Source: JBNLBS01 sp050303415
GTDB lineage: Bacteria; Pseudomonadota; Gammaproteobacteria; Methylococcales; Methylomonadaceae
Assembly (NCBI GenBank): GCA_050303415.1
Contig: JBNLBS010000007.1
Coordinates: 62,001 to 126,000 of the forward strand
Direction: 5' to 3'
DNA length: 64,000 bases
In this document: positions 44,058-53,381 of the stretch, piece by piece
Position numbering within the stretch: position 1 is the first letter of the stretch
How the letters are laid out: the number at the start of each line of letters is the position of its first letter
Notes under the pieces: generated by a model
Seen by the model: only the letters and a program-made list of their open reading frames with translations
The model's database searches: none
Told to the model about the DNA's origin: nothing
Translations under genes and position numbers: made by a program

Positions 44058-46043
44058 ATGTCTTCGCGTAGAGAATTAGCGAACGCCATACGCGCATTAA
44101 GCATGGATGCAGTGCAAAAAGCAAACTCTGGGCATCCAGGGGCGCCAATGGGTATGGCGGATATTGCAGAAGTATTGTGGAATGATCATTTAAAACATAA
44201 CCCGACTAACGCTAATTGGGCAGATAGAGATCGTTTCGTATTGTCAAACGGTCATGGCTCGATGTTGATTTATTCATTGTTGCATTTGTCTGGTTATGAC
44301 TTGCCAATGGATGAATTAAAAACATTCCGTCAATTACATTCCAAATGTGCTGGCCATCCTGAGTATGGCTATGCTCCAGGCATTGAAACAACAACCGGAC
44401 CATTAGGTCAAGGTATCACTAATGGTGTTGGTTTTGCTATGGCTGAAAAGCTTTTGGCGGATCAATTTAACCGTCCTGGGCATAAAATCGTCGACCACCA
44501 TACATATGTGTTTATGGGCGATGGTTGTTTAATGGAAGGCATTTCTCATGAAGCTTGCTCTCTTGCAGGAACATGGGGTTTAGGTAATCTGATTGCTTTC
44601 TGGGATGATAACGGTATTTCAATTGATGGTCATATTGAAGGCTGGTATACCGACGATACGGCTAAACGTTTTGAAGCTTATGGCTGGCATGTTTTATCTG
44701 TCGATGGGCATGATCCACAAGCGATTGATTCTGCAATCAAAGCTGCAAAAGCAATGACTGATCAGCCAACATTGATCTGTTGTAAAACAACAATCGGTTT
44801 CGGCTCACCAAATAAAGCGGGTACCCATGAATGTCATGGTGCTGCATTAGGTCAGGAAGAGATTAACCTAACAAAAGCTGCACTAGGTTGGGATCACGAT
44901 GCTTTTATCATTCCAGATGAAATTTATGCTGGCTGGGATGCAAAAGCTAAAGGTGCAAAAGCAGAAGCAGAGTGGAATGAAAAATTTGCAGCCTATGAAG
45001 CAGAATATCCGGAATTAGCTGCGGAATTCAAGCGTCGTATGGCGGGCGAATTGCCGGCAAACTGGAAGGACGCAACTGATGCTTTCATTGCTGATACCAT
45101 TGCTAAATCAGAAAAACTGGCATCACGTCAAGCTTCACAAAAAGCAATTGCTGCTTTGGCACCTATATTACCAGAATTTATTGGCGGTTCTGCTGATTTG
45201 ACTGGTTCGAATCTGACCAGTTGTGACAGTTTTAAACATGTCAGCGGTAAAGAAATGGGTAACTACATATCATACGGTGTACGTGAATTCGGCATGTATG
45301 CAATTATGAATGGTATGGCTCTGCATGGTGGTTTACTACCATTTGGTGGTACGTTCCATATGTTCTCTGATTATGCGAAAAGTGCACTTCGTATGGCTGC
45401 ATTGATGAAGATTCGTACAATTGCTGTATTGACTCATGATTCAATCGGTCAAGGTGAAGATGGTCCAACTCACCAACCAATCGAAAATACCTCAGCAATG
45501 AGATTTATTCCAAATATGGATGTTTGGCGTCCTGCGGATTCAGTTGAAACAGCAGTGTCTTGGGTCGCTGCAGTTGAACGTATGGAAGGTCCGACAAGTT
45601 TGGTTTTAAGTCGTCAAGGCTTGAATCCTTTGGAGCATGATCAATCTCAAATTGAAGGTATGCGTAAGGGTGCCTATGTAATATCTGATGCTCAAGGTAA
45701 CCCGGATGTGGTAATTATTGCTACCGGTTCTGAAGTTGAACTGGCAATTAAAGCACAAGCTGAATTGGCAGGTTCTGGTATACAAGCACGTGTTGTTTCA
45801 ATGCCATCAACCAGTGTTTTTGATCGTCAGGATCAAGCATATAAAGATAGTATCTTAACGCCGGGCGTTAAGCGTGTGGCTGTTGAAGCTGGTGTATCAG
45901 ATTACTGGCGTAAATATGTTGGTCTTGAAGGTGGTGTTGTGGGTATCGACACTTTCGGTGAATCTGCACCGGGTGGCGTTGTCATGGAACACTTCGGCTT
46001 CACTGTTGATAACGTTGTTAAAAACGTAAAAGCAGTGCTTTAA
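44058..46043 (+). CDS. tkt: Transketolase
   Basis: A 661-residue thiamine-diphosphate enzyme. GHPGAPMGMADIAEVLW, the TPP motif MGDGCLMEGISHEACSLAG ending in a D-N pair (FWDDNGIS), and the pyrimidine domain HDSIGQGEDGPTHQP are all present, plus the C-terminal domain with FGESAPG. In the RuMP cycle it moves C2 units to regenerate pentose phosphates. The gene has an AGGAGAAG ribosome-binding site. It lies between hxlB and the repeat-protein gene pair. Confidence 0.97.
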   Translation: MSSRRELANAIRALSMDAVQKANSGHPGAPMGMADIAEVLWNDHLKHNPTNANWADRDRFVLSNGHGSMLIYSLLHLSGYDLPMDELKTFRQLHSKCAGHPEYGYAPGIETTTGPLGQGITNGVGFAMAEKLLADQFNRPGHKIVDHHTYVFMGDGCLMEGISHEACSLAGTWGLGNLIAFWDDNGISIDGHIEGWYTDDTAKRFEAYGWHVLSVDGHDPQAIDSAIKAAKAMTDQPTLICCKTTIGFGSPNKAGTHECHGAALGQEEINLTKAALGWDHDAFIIPDEIYAGWDAKAKGAKAEAEWNEKFAAYEAEYPELAAEFKRRMAGELPANWKDATDAFIADTIAKSEKLASRQASQKAIAALAPILPEFIGGSADLTGSNLTSCDSFKHVSGKEMGNYISYGVREFGMYAIMNGMALHGGLLPFGGTFHMFSDYAKSALRMAALMKIRTIAVLTHDSIGQGEDGPTHQPIENTSAMRFIPNMDVWRPADSVETAVSWVAAVERMEGPTSLVLSRQGLNPLEHDQSQIEGMRKGAYVISDAQGNPDVVIIATGSEVELAIKAQAELAGSGIQARVVSMPSTSVFDRQDQAYKDSILTPGVKRVAVEAGVSDYWRKYVGLEGGVVGIDTFGESAPGGVVMEHFGFTVDNVVKNVKAVL

Positions 46044-46104
46044 TCACTTTAGGTTTTAATTACGTAGTAAAACTACAATTAATTTAAAGATTGAAGTGTC
46101 ATAT

Positions 46105-46125
46105 CCCCGCCGAATTCTGGCGGGG
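46105..46125. terminator. Intercistronic hairpin after tkt
   Basis: CCCCGCC / GGCGGGG with a 7-nt loop, 62 bp past the tkt stop and 39 bp before the anchor gene's GTG. The downstream stretch is only partly T-rich (AGTTGATTTT). Probably a weak terminator or a processing site. Confidence 0.55.
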
Positions 46126-46163
46126 AGTTGATTTTAAAAACAACGTATAGAGAGGTTTTACAG

Positions 46164-46679
46164 GTGAAGAATTATATTATAAAAGGCTTGTTGACATCGT
46201 TAGTGCTTACTAGCTCTATTGCTATGGCTGAGTCAGATTATCCTGCCACGAATTTCCAACCAAAAGTTCTGTTTCATGATGCAGATGCGAATCAAGCAGC
46301 TAAAAAGACTCAGGCAAGCGCCAAAACTTCTTCGGCAGCCAGAACTTCAAGTTCAAAACCTGCGTCTTCAAGTAGTGTGAGTGCAGCGCCTAGCAATGCA
46401 GTAGAAAAGAAAGAGGATTCATCATCTACAGCATTAATCGGTTTGGTCTTGTTAGCAGCAGGCGGTTTCTTTTTCTACAACAAACAAAAAGATGCTGGTT
46501 CAGCTAAACCGACTTATAGAGCCCATGTAGCAAGTACCGATGTATCAGGTCTAACTGGTGTTGATCGTTATATTCGTGAACACAATATGACAGGTGCTAC
46601 AGGTGTTGAAAAATACTTGCAAAGCAAAGAAATAGAATCTGCAACTGGTGTTGAAAAGTACCTACGTAGCCGGGGGTGA
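46164..46679 (+). CDS. Membrane-anchored [ST]GVxxYL-motif protein in the RuMP cluster (putative scaffold anchor)
   Basis: 171 residues from the GTG at 46164 (AGAGGT upstream); the ATG at 46128 would spoil the signal peptide. Layout: signal peptide (1-22, ending SIAMA), a Ser/Ala/Lys-rich low-complexity stretch (45-88), one TM helix (about 90-106, ALIGLVLLAAGGFFFYN) followed by KQK, and a tail with three motifs TGVDRYI, TGVEKYL and TGVEKYL at 131, 146 and 161, exactly 15 residues apart. By the positive-inside rule the tail is cytoplasmic. I know no such family. The same motif fills the next gene, 3 bp downstream. A role in tethering that protein, or what it binds, to the membrane is inference. 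Confidence 0.8.
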   Translation: MKNYIIKGLLTSLVLTSSIAMAESDYPATNFQPKVLFHDADANQAAKKTQASAKTSSAARTSSSKPASSSSVSAAPSNAVEKKEDSSSTALIGLVLLAAGGFFFYNKQKDAGSAKPTYRAHVASTDVSGLTGVDRYIREHNMTGATGVEKYLQSKEIESATGVEKYLRSRG

Positions 46680-46682
46680 TAA

Positions 46683-48245
46683 ATGGAGCAGAATTCCTTG
46701 ATCAGCTTAGTAACAAGTTTCTTTTCAAGTCCGAAAAGCACTGGATCTGTTTATCAGGATAGTGTAGTAGTAAAACCTGTTGATGATGGTTTAACCGGCG
46801 TTGCTCGATATCTTGGTGAAAAACCGGCGGTATCGAGCGTTACAGCTTATCTGGAAAATCTACAGAATTTAGCTGAGGATGAAAATGAAACTGGTGTGTC
46901 TAAGTATTTAGCTGCAATTGAGAAACAGGAAGTGGCGGCAGCAATCATTGCAAAGTACTTAGAGGATCAGGAAGCTCTAAAAGCCCAAAAAGAGCAGGAA
47001 GCTCTAGAAAAACAAGGGACGAGTGTAACCAGATATTTAAGAGGTCTGAGTCCAGAAACTGAGGTTGAAGAAGAGCTGGAAGTTGTGGTTCAAACGGGCG
47101 TTTCTAAATATCTGGAAGCACAAGATGAAATTTTACGCCAACAAGAAGAACAAAGAGCCATTGAACTTGCTGAGCTCGAAAAGCTAAAAGCGGCTAAGTT
47201 GGCTAAACAGGAAGAAAAAAAGGCAGCAAGATTAGCCGAAAGGGAAAAATATCTTGAGAGATGGAAGCAGGAATTGCAAGCATGGGAACAAATTGATAGA
47301 AACAAAGCTGAACAAAAAACAATTGGTCAGATTAATCTTGATGTAAAAGAATCTGCTGTTCCAGAGACTGTAATAGCTGAATCATTGGTTGAACCGGTTG
47401 TTGATGATACTCCTCCTACGACAAGGGTGGAAGAGTACTTAAATAAAAATAACGCGTCTGTCAGTGGTGTTGCTCGTTATTTAGCGCAACAAGAAGTTAA
47501 GCCAAAAGCAAGTAGTGTTACAAAATACCTTGTAAATAAAAAGGTTAAAGACGTTGATTTGACCGGTGTTGACAAATACATGGTCGAGAAATCTAAAATA
47601 CCCGAAACTAGTAGTGTTACGCGTTACTTGATTAATCAGGAATTAGATAAAATTAAAAATACCAAAACTGTTAGTAAGGTAGAAAAATATCTTCAGCAAG
47701 AAGCTTTGCAGGCTAGCAAGCTTGAAGCAGAAAAAATTATCGCCAAATATTTGGAAGAGCAACGTATGCTGTTTAAGAAAAGAGCAATTGAAGCAGAGAA
47801 GGCAGAGCTTGAACAAGCATTGGCTTTAGCCGAAGCTCAGAAAACAGCCGATGTGGCAGCCGGTTTAGATGAAAGTGCTACAAGCGTTAGTCGATATATT
47901 GCTCAACAAGAAATTTTAAACCAGGATAAACCTATAGCAACTGGTGTAGACAGATATATTGCTAAACAATTAATTGCAAATAGCAACAAACCTGAGCTGA
48001 CTGGTGTGGCAAAATTTGTAGCCGAACAGGAAATAGCTGAAAAAGCCAATGAAGCAAAAACGGGTGTAGAAAAATACTTGAGAGACAGAGAAAAAGATGA
48101 AATCTTACATCCTGTTGAAGTAGTAACTGAAAGTAGCGTTTCCAAATATATTGATAGTCATAAAGATGAGCCAGCCGTAAGTGGTGTTGAGAAATATTTG
48201 GTTCAAAAAGAAAAGGCTAGGGCAGCTGATGAGGCTGCTGTCTGA
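46683..48245 (+). CDS. Multivalent [ST][GS]VxxYL-repeat protein in the RuMP cluster (putative enzyme scaffold)
   Basis: 520 residues with no signal peptide or TM, highly charged, and not recognised as any enzyme. I count 17 clear copies of a 7-residue motif [ST][GSKR]Vxx[YF][LIMV], at 38, 51, 70, 113, 138, 247, 261, 277, 294, 310, 331, 400, 420, 440, 460, 484 and 500. There are also two weaker IIAKYL copies near 87 and 351. Two stretches (about 146-212 and 340-388) look like coiled coils rich in Glu/Lys/Gln/Ala. Linkers are polar. It is translated 3 bp after the anchor gene and followed by a strong hairpin before tal. The form recalls multivalent linker proteins (such as EPYC1 or CsoS2) in design only, not in sequence. 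Binding RuMP enzymes is a hypothesis. Confidence 0.85.
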   Translation: MEQNSLISLVTSFFSSPKSTGSVYQDSVVVKPVDDGLTGVARYLGEKPAVSSVTAYLENLQNLAEDENETGVSKYLAAIEKQEVAAAIIAKYLEDQEALKAQKEQEALEKQGTSVTRYLRGLSPETEVEEELEVVVQTGVSKYLEAQDEILRQQEEQRAIELAELEKLKAAKLAKQEEKKAARLAEREKYLERWKQELQAWEQIDRNKAEQKTIGQINLDVKESAVPETVIAESLVEPVVDDTPPTTRVEEYLNKNNASVSGVARYLAQQEVKPKASSVTKYLVNKKVKDVDLTGVDKYMVEKSKIPETSSVTRYLINQELDKIKNTKTVSKVEKYLQQEALQASKLEAEKIIAKYLEEQRMLFKKRAIEAEKAELEQALALAEAQKTADVAAGLDESATSVSRYIAQQEILNQDKPIATGVDRYIAKQLIANSNKPELTGVAKFVAEQEIAEKANEAKTGVEKYLRDREKDEILHPVEVVTESSVSKYIDSHKDEPAVSGVEKYLVQKEKARAADEAAV

Positions 48246-48266
48246 TATAACTATTAAGCATAGTAG

Positions 48267-48300
48267 CAACAGGAGAAATGAACCTTCATTTCTCCTGTTG
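48267..48300. other. 15-bp-stem intercistronic hairpin after the repeat-protein gene
   Basis: Perfect arms CAACAGGAGAAATGA and TCATTTCTCCTGTTG with a 4-nt loop, 21 bp after the stop. No T-run follows on either strand. It is the most stable structure in the cluster; probably a 3'-end stabiliser or Rho-type boundary. Confidence 0.65.
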
Positions 48301-48438
48301 TAATCGTAAATAGTCACTGTAAGCCAGAGTAAAATTGACTTACATGCTTAAATCTAATTAGAATACCAAATTAACTCATTTTAGCTGGCAAATGCCTTAT
48401 TGCAGAAGCTAAATATTAGGTTAACAAATTTAATTCCT

Positions 48439-48466
48439 TTGATTGTTTATTTAACTATTAAATAAT
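48439..48466 (+). promoter_or_regulatory. Candidate promoter of tal
   Basis: TTGATT (48439-48444), a 16-bp spacer and AATAAT (48461-48466), about 43 bp before tal, in an AT-rich 200-bp region downstream of a strong hairpin. A separate tal transcript is plausible. Pattern match only. Confidence 0.4.
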
Positions 48467-48508
48467 TAAGGTTTTTTCTGAATTTTTGATATAAAAAAGG
48501 TACTAATA

Positions 48509-49495
48509 ATGGCAAAAAATCTACTTGAACAACTAAAGGAAATGACTGTAGTTGTTGCTGACACAGGTGATATTGGCGCAATTGAGCAGTTCACCCCACG
48601 TGATGCAACGACTAACCCCTCTTTGATTACAGCAGCTGCACAGATGCCTGAATATCAAAGTATCGTCGATGATACCTTAAATGGTGCTCGTGAAACTTTG
48701 GGGGCTTCTGCATCTGCAAATGAAGTTGTATCTTTGGCGTTTGATCGTTTAGCTGTATCTTTCGGCCTAAAAATTCTGGAAATTATTCCTGGCAGGGTGT
48801 CAACTGAAGTTGACGCGCGTTTATCTTACGATACTGAAGCTACAATAGCTAAAGGTCGTGATTTGATTGCACAATATGAAGCTCAGGGTGTATCACGCGA
48901 GCGTATTTTAATTAAGATTGCAGCAACATGGGAAGGTATTCAAGCGGCTGCAGTGTTGGAAAAAGAAGGTATTGCAACAAACCTGACATTGCTGTTTGGC
49001 TTGCATCAGGCGATTGCTTGTGCTGAAAACGGTATTACTCTGATTTCGCCATTTGTTGGTCGTATTTTAGATTGGTACAAGAAAGATACCGGTCGTGATT
49101 CATACCCAGCAAATGAAGATCCAGGTGTTATCTCAGTAACTTCCGTTTACAACTATTACAAAAAATTCGGTTATAAAACTGAAGTAATGGGTGCAAGCTT
49201 TAGAAATGTTGGTGAAATTACTGAACTGGCTGGTTGTGATTTATTAACTATCGCGCCTGCGTTGTTATCTGAATTGCAAGCGACAGAAGGTGATTTACCA
49301 CGTAAGTTGGATCCAGCTATTGCAGCTAATTCCGATATTGAGAAAATCAATATGGATAAAGCAACTTTTGATGCGATGCATGCAGAAAACCGTATGGCTT
49401 CTGAGAAGTTGGCAGAAGGTATTCAAGGTTTCGAAAAAGCCCTTGAGTCATTAGAAGAATTATTAGCAGCACGTCTGGCTGAGCTTGAAGCATAA
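48509..49495 (+). CDS. tal: Transaldolase
   Basis: A 328-residue class I transaldolase (TalB type). TPRDATTNPSLITAA near the N-terminus and ILIKIAATWEGI, with the Schiff-base Lys, are diagnostic. It exchanges C3 units between sugar phosphates, giving the transaldolase variant of RuMP rearrangement. An AAGG ribosome-binding site precedes the ATG. fba follows after a 24-bp perfect palindrome. Confidence 0.97.
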   Translation: MAKNLLEQLKEMTVVVADTGDIGAIEQFTPRDATTNPSLITAAAQMPEYQSIVDDTLNGARETLGASASANEVVSLAFDRLAVSFGLKILEIIPGRVSTEVDARLSYDTEATIAKGRDLIAQYEAQGVSRERILIKIAATWEGIQAAAVLEKEGIATNLTLLFGLHQAIACAENGITLISPFVGRILDWYKKDTGRDSYPANEDPGVISVTSVYNYYKKFGYKTEVMGASFRNVGEITELAGCDLLTIAPALLSELQATEGDLPRKLDPAIAANSDIEKINMDKATFDAMHAENRMASEKLAEGIQGFEKALESLEELLAARLAELEA

Positions 49496-49517
49496 AACCA
49501 GTTAGTCATTATTCTAT

Positions 49518-49541
49518 GTTCCCAATTAGCTAATTGGGAAC
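49518..49541. other. 24-bp perfect palindrome between tal and fba
   Basis: GTTCCCAATTAG joined to its exact complement CTAATTGGGAAC, centred on AGCT, in the 73-bp tal-fba gap. No T-run. It could be an intercistronic hairpin in RNA or a DNA operator. Confidence 0.6.
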
Positions 49542-49568
49542 AATTAAAATTTAACTATAGATTAAATT

Positions 49569-50648
<1,080 letters not shown>

Positions 50649-50669
50649 GCTTTCTACTTAAACAGGAAA

Positions 50670-50703
50670 GGTCGGCGTTATTTAATTAACGTCGGCCTTT
50701 TTT
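50670..50703 (+). terminator. Rho-independent terminator of the RuMP cluster
   Basis: GGTCGGCGTT paired with AACGTCGGCC (two G-U wobbles), an 8-nt loop, then six T. It ends the cluster 20 bp past fba. Confidence 0.88.
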
Positions 50704-50757
50704 ATTGCACATTTTATAGTGTAATATTCATACTCAATTTTCATTGCTATATTTTAG

Positions 50758-51858
50758 ATGATGCAAGAAATTAACCCAATTAAGAATTCGATAGCTGATT
50801 TAAATGAGCGGACAGCCTCATTAAAGGATTATCTTGATTTTGAAATCAAACAAGAGCGTTTGATCGAAGTGCTTAGGGAGCTTGAAGACCCAACTGTTTG
50901 GGATAATCCTGAGCAAGCTCAGTCTCTAGGACAAGAAAGGGTTAAATTATCTGCCATCGTTGATACTATTATCGAACTCGAAAAGGGTTTGAGTGATGCA
51001 GAAGAATTGTTGCTGATGGCCGTTGAGGAGGATGATTCTGAAACAGTCGATACAGTTGTAGAAGATATTAAATCATTTGAAGCAAAAGTTGTCACACTGG
51101 AATTTCGGCGTATGTTTTCGGGTGAGATGGATGCGAATAATGCTTTTTTGGATATTCAATCAGGATCAGGCGGTACTGAGGCGCAGGACTGGGCTTCGAT
51201 GATCGAACGAATGTATTTACGCTGGGGTGAGCGCAAAGGATTTAAAACTGAATTGATTGAAGAGTCACCTGGTGAGGTTGCCGGTATTAAAAGTGCGACG
51301 ATTAAATTCGAAGGCGAGTATGCCTTTGGATGGTTACGTACTGAAACCGGCGTACATCGTTTGGTCAGAAAATCACCTTTTGATTCGGGAAATCGTCGGC
51401 ACACCTCGTTCGCTTCAGTATTCGTAGCGCCTGAAATTGATGATAATTTTGAGATCGATATTAATCCTGCCGATTTACGGATTGATGTTTATCGTGCTAG
51501 TGGTGCAGGTGGTCAGCACGTTAACCGGACTGAGTCAGCGGTTAGAATTACGCATAACCCAACAGGTATAGTCGTGCAGTGCCAGAATGACCGTTCCCAA
51601 CATAAAAACAAAGATACTGCGATGAAGCAGTTAAAATCCAAGTTATACGAACTTGAAATGAGTAAGCGCAGTGAGGAGCAGCAAGCATTGGAAGATACGA
51701 AGTCGGATATTGGCTGGGGCAGTCAAATTCGTTCCTATGTACTGGATCAATCGCGTATCAAGGATTTGCGTACCAATGTTGAGACCGGCAATACACAAGC
51801 AGTATTGGATGGTGACCTGGATCAGTTTATAGAAGCTAGCTTAAAAAGCGGCTTATAA
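50758..51858 (+). CDS. prfB: Peptide chain release factor 2, without the programmed frameshift
   Basis: 366 residues in one uninterrupted frame (start ATG 50758, or the next codon, ATG 50761, which aligns better with E. coli). It carries the stop-recognition SPF motif in LVRKSPFDSG and the peptidyl-hydrolysis GGQ motif in SGAGGQHVNRTESAVR. Where E. coli has CTT TGA C at about codon 26, this gene reads TAT CTT GAT TTT, so the in-frame UGA and +1 shift are absent. RF2 ends translation at UGA and UAA. lysS follows after 26 bp, the usual order. Confidence 0.96.
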   Translation: MMQEINPIKNSIADLNERTASLKDYLDFEIKQERLIEVLRELEDPTVWDNPEQAQSLGQERVKLSAIVDTIIELEKGLSDAEELLLMAVEEDDSETVDTVVEDIKSFEAKVVTLEFRRMFSGEMDANNAFLDIQSGSGGTEAQDWASMIERMYLRWGERKGFKTELIEESPGEVAGIKSATIKFEGEYAFGWLRTETGVHRLVRKSPFDSGNRRHTSFASVFVAPEIDDNFEIDINPADLRIDVYRASGAGGQHVNRTESAVRITHNPTGIVVQCQNDRSQHKNKDTAMKQLKSKLYELEMSKRSEEQQALEDTKSDIGWGSQIRSYVLDQSRIKDLRTNVETGNTQAVLDGDLDQFIEASLKSGL

Positions 51859-51884
51859 AATATTAATCGTTTAGAGTTAAAAAA

Positions 51885-53381
51885 ATGTCAGAAATCGAAC
51901 AGGATGAACAGGAACAGATAAAACAGCGTCGTAGCAAACTGGATAGTTTGCGCCAAGACAATATTGCTTTCCCAACGGATTTTCGTCGTGATGTTGTTGC
52001 AGGCGAACTGCTGGCGGAATATGAGTCTAGATCAAAAGAAGATCTGGATGCGGAGCCTGTTCGAGTAAAGCTTGCCGGCCGAATGATGACTCGTCGGGTA
52101 ATGGGGAAAGCTAGTTTTTGTCATATCCAGGATATGTCCGGTAAGATTCAGCTTTATGTGACTCGAGATGCCCTACCAGAAGGTTTTTATAACGAGCAAT
52201 TTAAGAAATGGGATATAGGCGATATTGTTGGCGCAGAGGGTGTATTATTTAAAACCAAAGTGGGTGAATTAAGTGTTCGTGTGGATGACATTCGTTTATT
52301 GACTAAAGCACTGCGTCCATTGCCGGAAAAATTTCATGGTATTGCCGATCAAGAGATTAAATACCGTCAGCGATATCTTGATCTGATTATGAGTGAAGAG
52401 TCGCGCACTACTTTTCTACTGCGCTCTAAAATAGTCTCTTATATCAGAGATTTTTTGATTGAACGCGATTTTTTAGAAGTGGAAACCCCGATGATGCAAA
52501 CTATTCCGGGGGGTGCAACGGCTCGTCCGTTTGAAACTCACCATAATGCGCTGGATATGGGCTTATATCTGCGTATCGCACCGGAATTGTACTTAAAACG
52601 TTTGGTGGTTGGTGGTTTTGAAAAGGTGTTTGAAATAAACCGCAACTTTCGAAATGAAGGTTTATCCACGCGGCATAACCCTGAATTCACCATGCTGGAA
52701 TTTTATCAGGCTTATGCCGAATACGGTGATTTAATGGACCTGACTGAAGCTATGTTGCGGGGGATTGCTAAAGACCTGATGGGGCAAAGCACCATTACTT
52801 ACCAAGGCGAACAATATGACTTTGGTAAACCGTTTGAGCGCATGACGGTGGTTGAATCAATACTGCATTTTAACCCGGAACTAAAAGTCAGCGATATTGA
52901 TAATCGAGATGCGGCGGTTAGTGTGGCTGAAAAATTGGGTATCCCAATTAAAGATAGCTATGGTTTAGGTAAGGTTCAAATTGAAATATTTGAGAAAACT
53001 GTCGAACATCGCCTGATGAATCCAACGTTTATTACCGCTTACCCGGTAGAGGTTTCGCCTTTGGCAAGGCGTAACGATAAAGATCCACATGTAACCGACC
53101 GATTTGAATTTTTTGTTGGTGGTCGGGAAATTGCCAATGGGTTTACCGAGTTGAATGATGCTGAAGATCAGGCTGAACGTTTTCGCAAGCAAGTGGAAGA
53201 GAAGGATGCCGGCGATGCGGAAGCCATGCATTTTGATGCCGATTATATCACCGCGCTGGAACACGGTATGCCGCCAACTGCTGGAGAGGGGATTGGCATC
53301 GACAGGTTGGTAATGCTGTTTACCGATGCGCCGTCAATCCGTGATGTACTGCTGTTTCCACATATGAGACCAAAGGGTTAA
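51885..53381 (+). CDS. lysS: Lysyl-tRNA synthetase, class II
   Basis: 498 residues: an OB-fold anticodon domain (about 60-150, VKLAGRMMTRRVMGKASFCH), then the class II core with motif 2 FEINRNFRNEGLSTRHNPEF and motif 3 GEGIGIDRLVMLFTD. It attaches lysine to its tRNA. It is downstream of prfB, and its TAA overlaps the ATG of the next gene (TAATG). Confidence 0.97.
   Translation: MSEIEQDEQEQIKQRRSKLDSLRQDNIAFPTDFRRDVVAGELLAEYESRSKEDLDAEPVRVKLAGRMMTRRVMGKASFCHIQDMSGKIQLYVTRDALPEGFYNEQFKKWDIGDIVGAEGVLFKTKVGELSVRVDDIRLLTKALRPLPEKFHGIADQEIKYRQRYLDLIMSEESRTTFLLRSKIVSYIRDFLIERDFLEVETPMMQTIPGGATARPFETHHNALDMGLYLRIAPELYLKRLVVGGFEKVFEINRNFRNEGLSTRHNPEFTMLEFYQAYAEYGDLMDLTEAMLRGIAKDLMGQSTITYQGEQYDFGKPFERMTVVESILHFNPELKVSDIDNRDAAVSVAEKLGIPIKDSYGLGKVQIEIFEKTVEHRLMNPTFITAYPVEVSPLARRNDKDPHVTDRFEFFVGGREIANGFTELNDAEDQAERFRKQVEEKDAGDAEAMHFDADYITALEHGMPPTAGEGIGIDRLVMLFTDAPSIRDVLLFPHMRPKG

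Noticed and set aside
46128..46163. ATG at 46128 as start of the membrane-anchored motif protein
   Set aside because: It would put twelve polar residues ahead of an otherwise ideal signal peptide; the GTG at 46164 has AGAGGT upstream. The first codons also directly follow the tkt hairpin.
47214..47280. REKYLER and neighbouring segments as further motif copies
   Set aside because: They lie inside a Glu/Lys/Arg coiled coil and lack the [ST]xV lead, so they were not counted.
46683..48245. The repeat protein as a TolA/TonB-like or cell-surface repeat protein
   Set aside because: It has no signal peptide, TM segment or surface-anchoring motif, and its repeats match the cytoplasmic tail of the neighbouring anchor.
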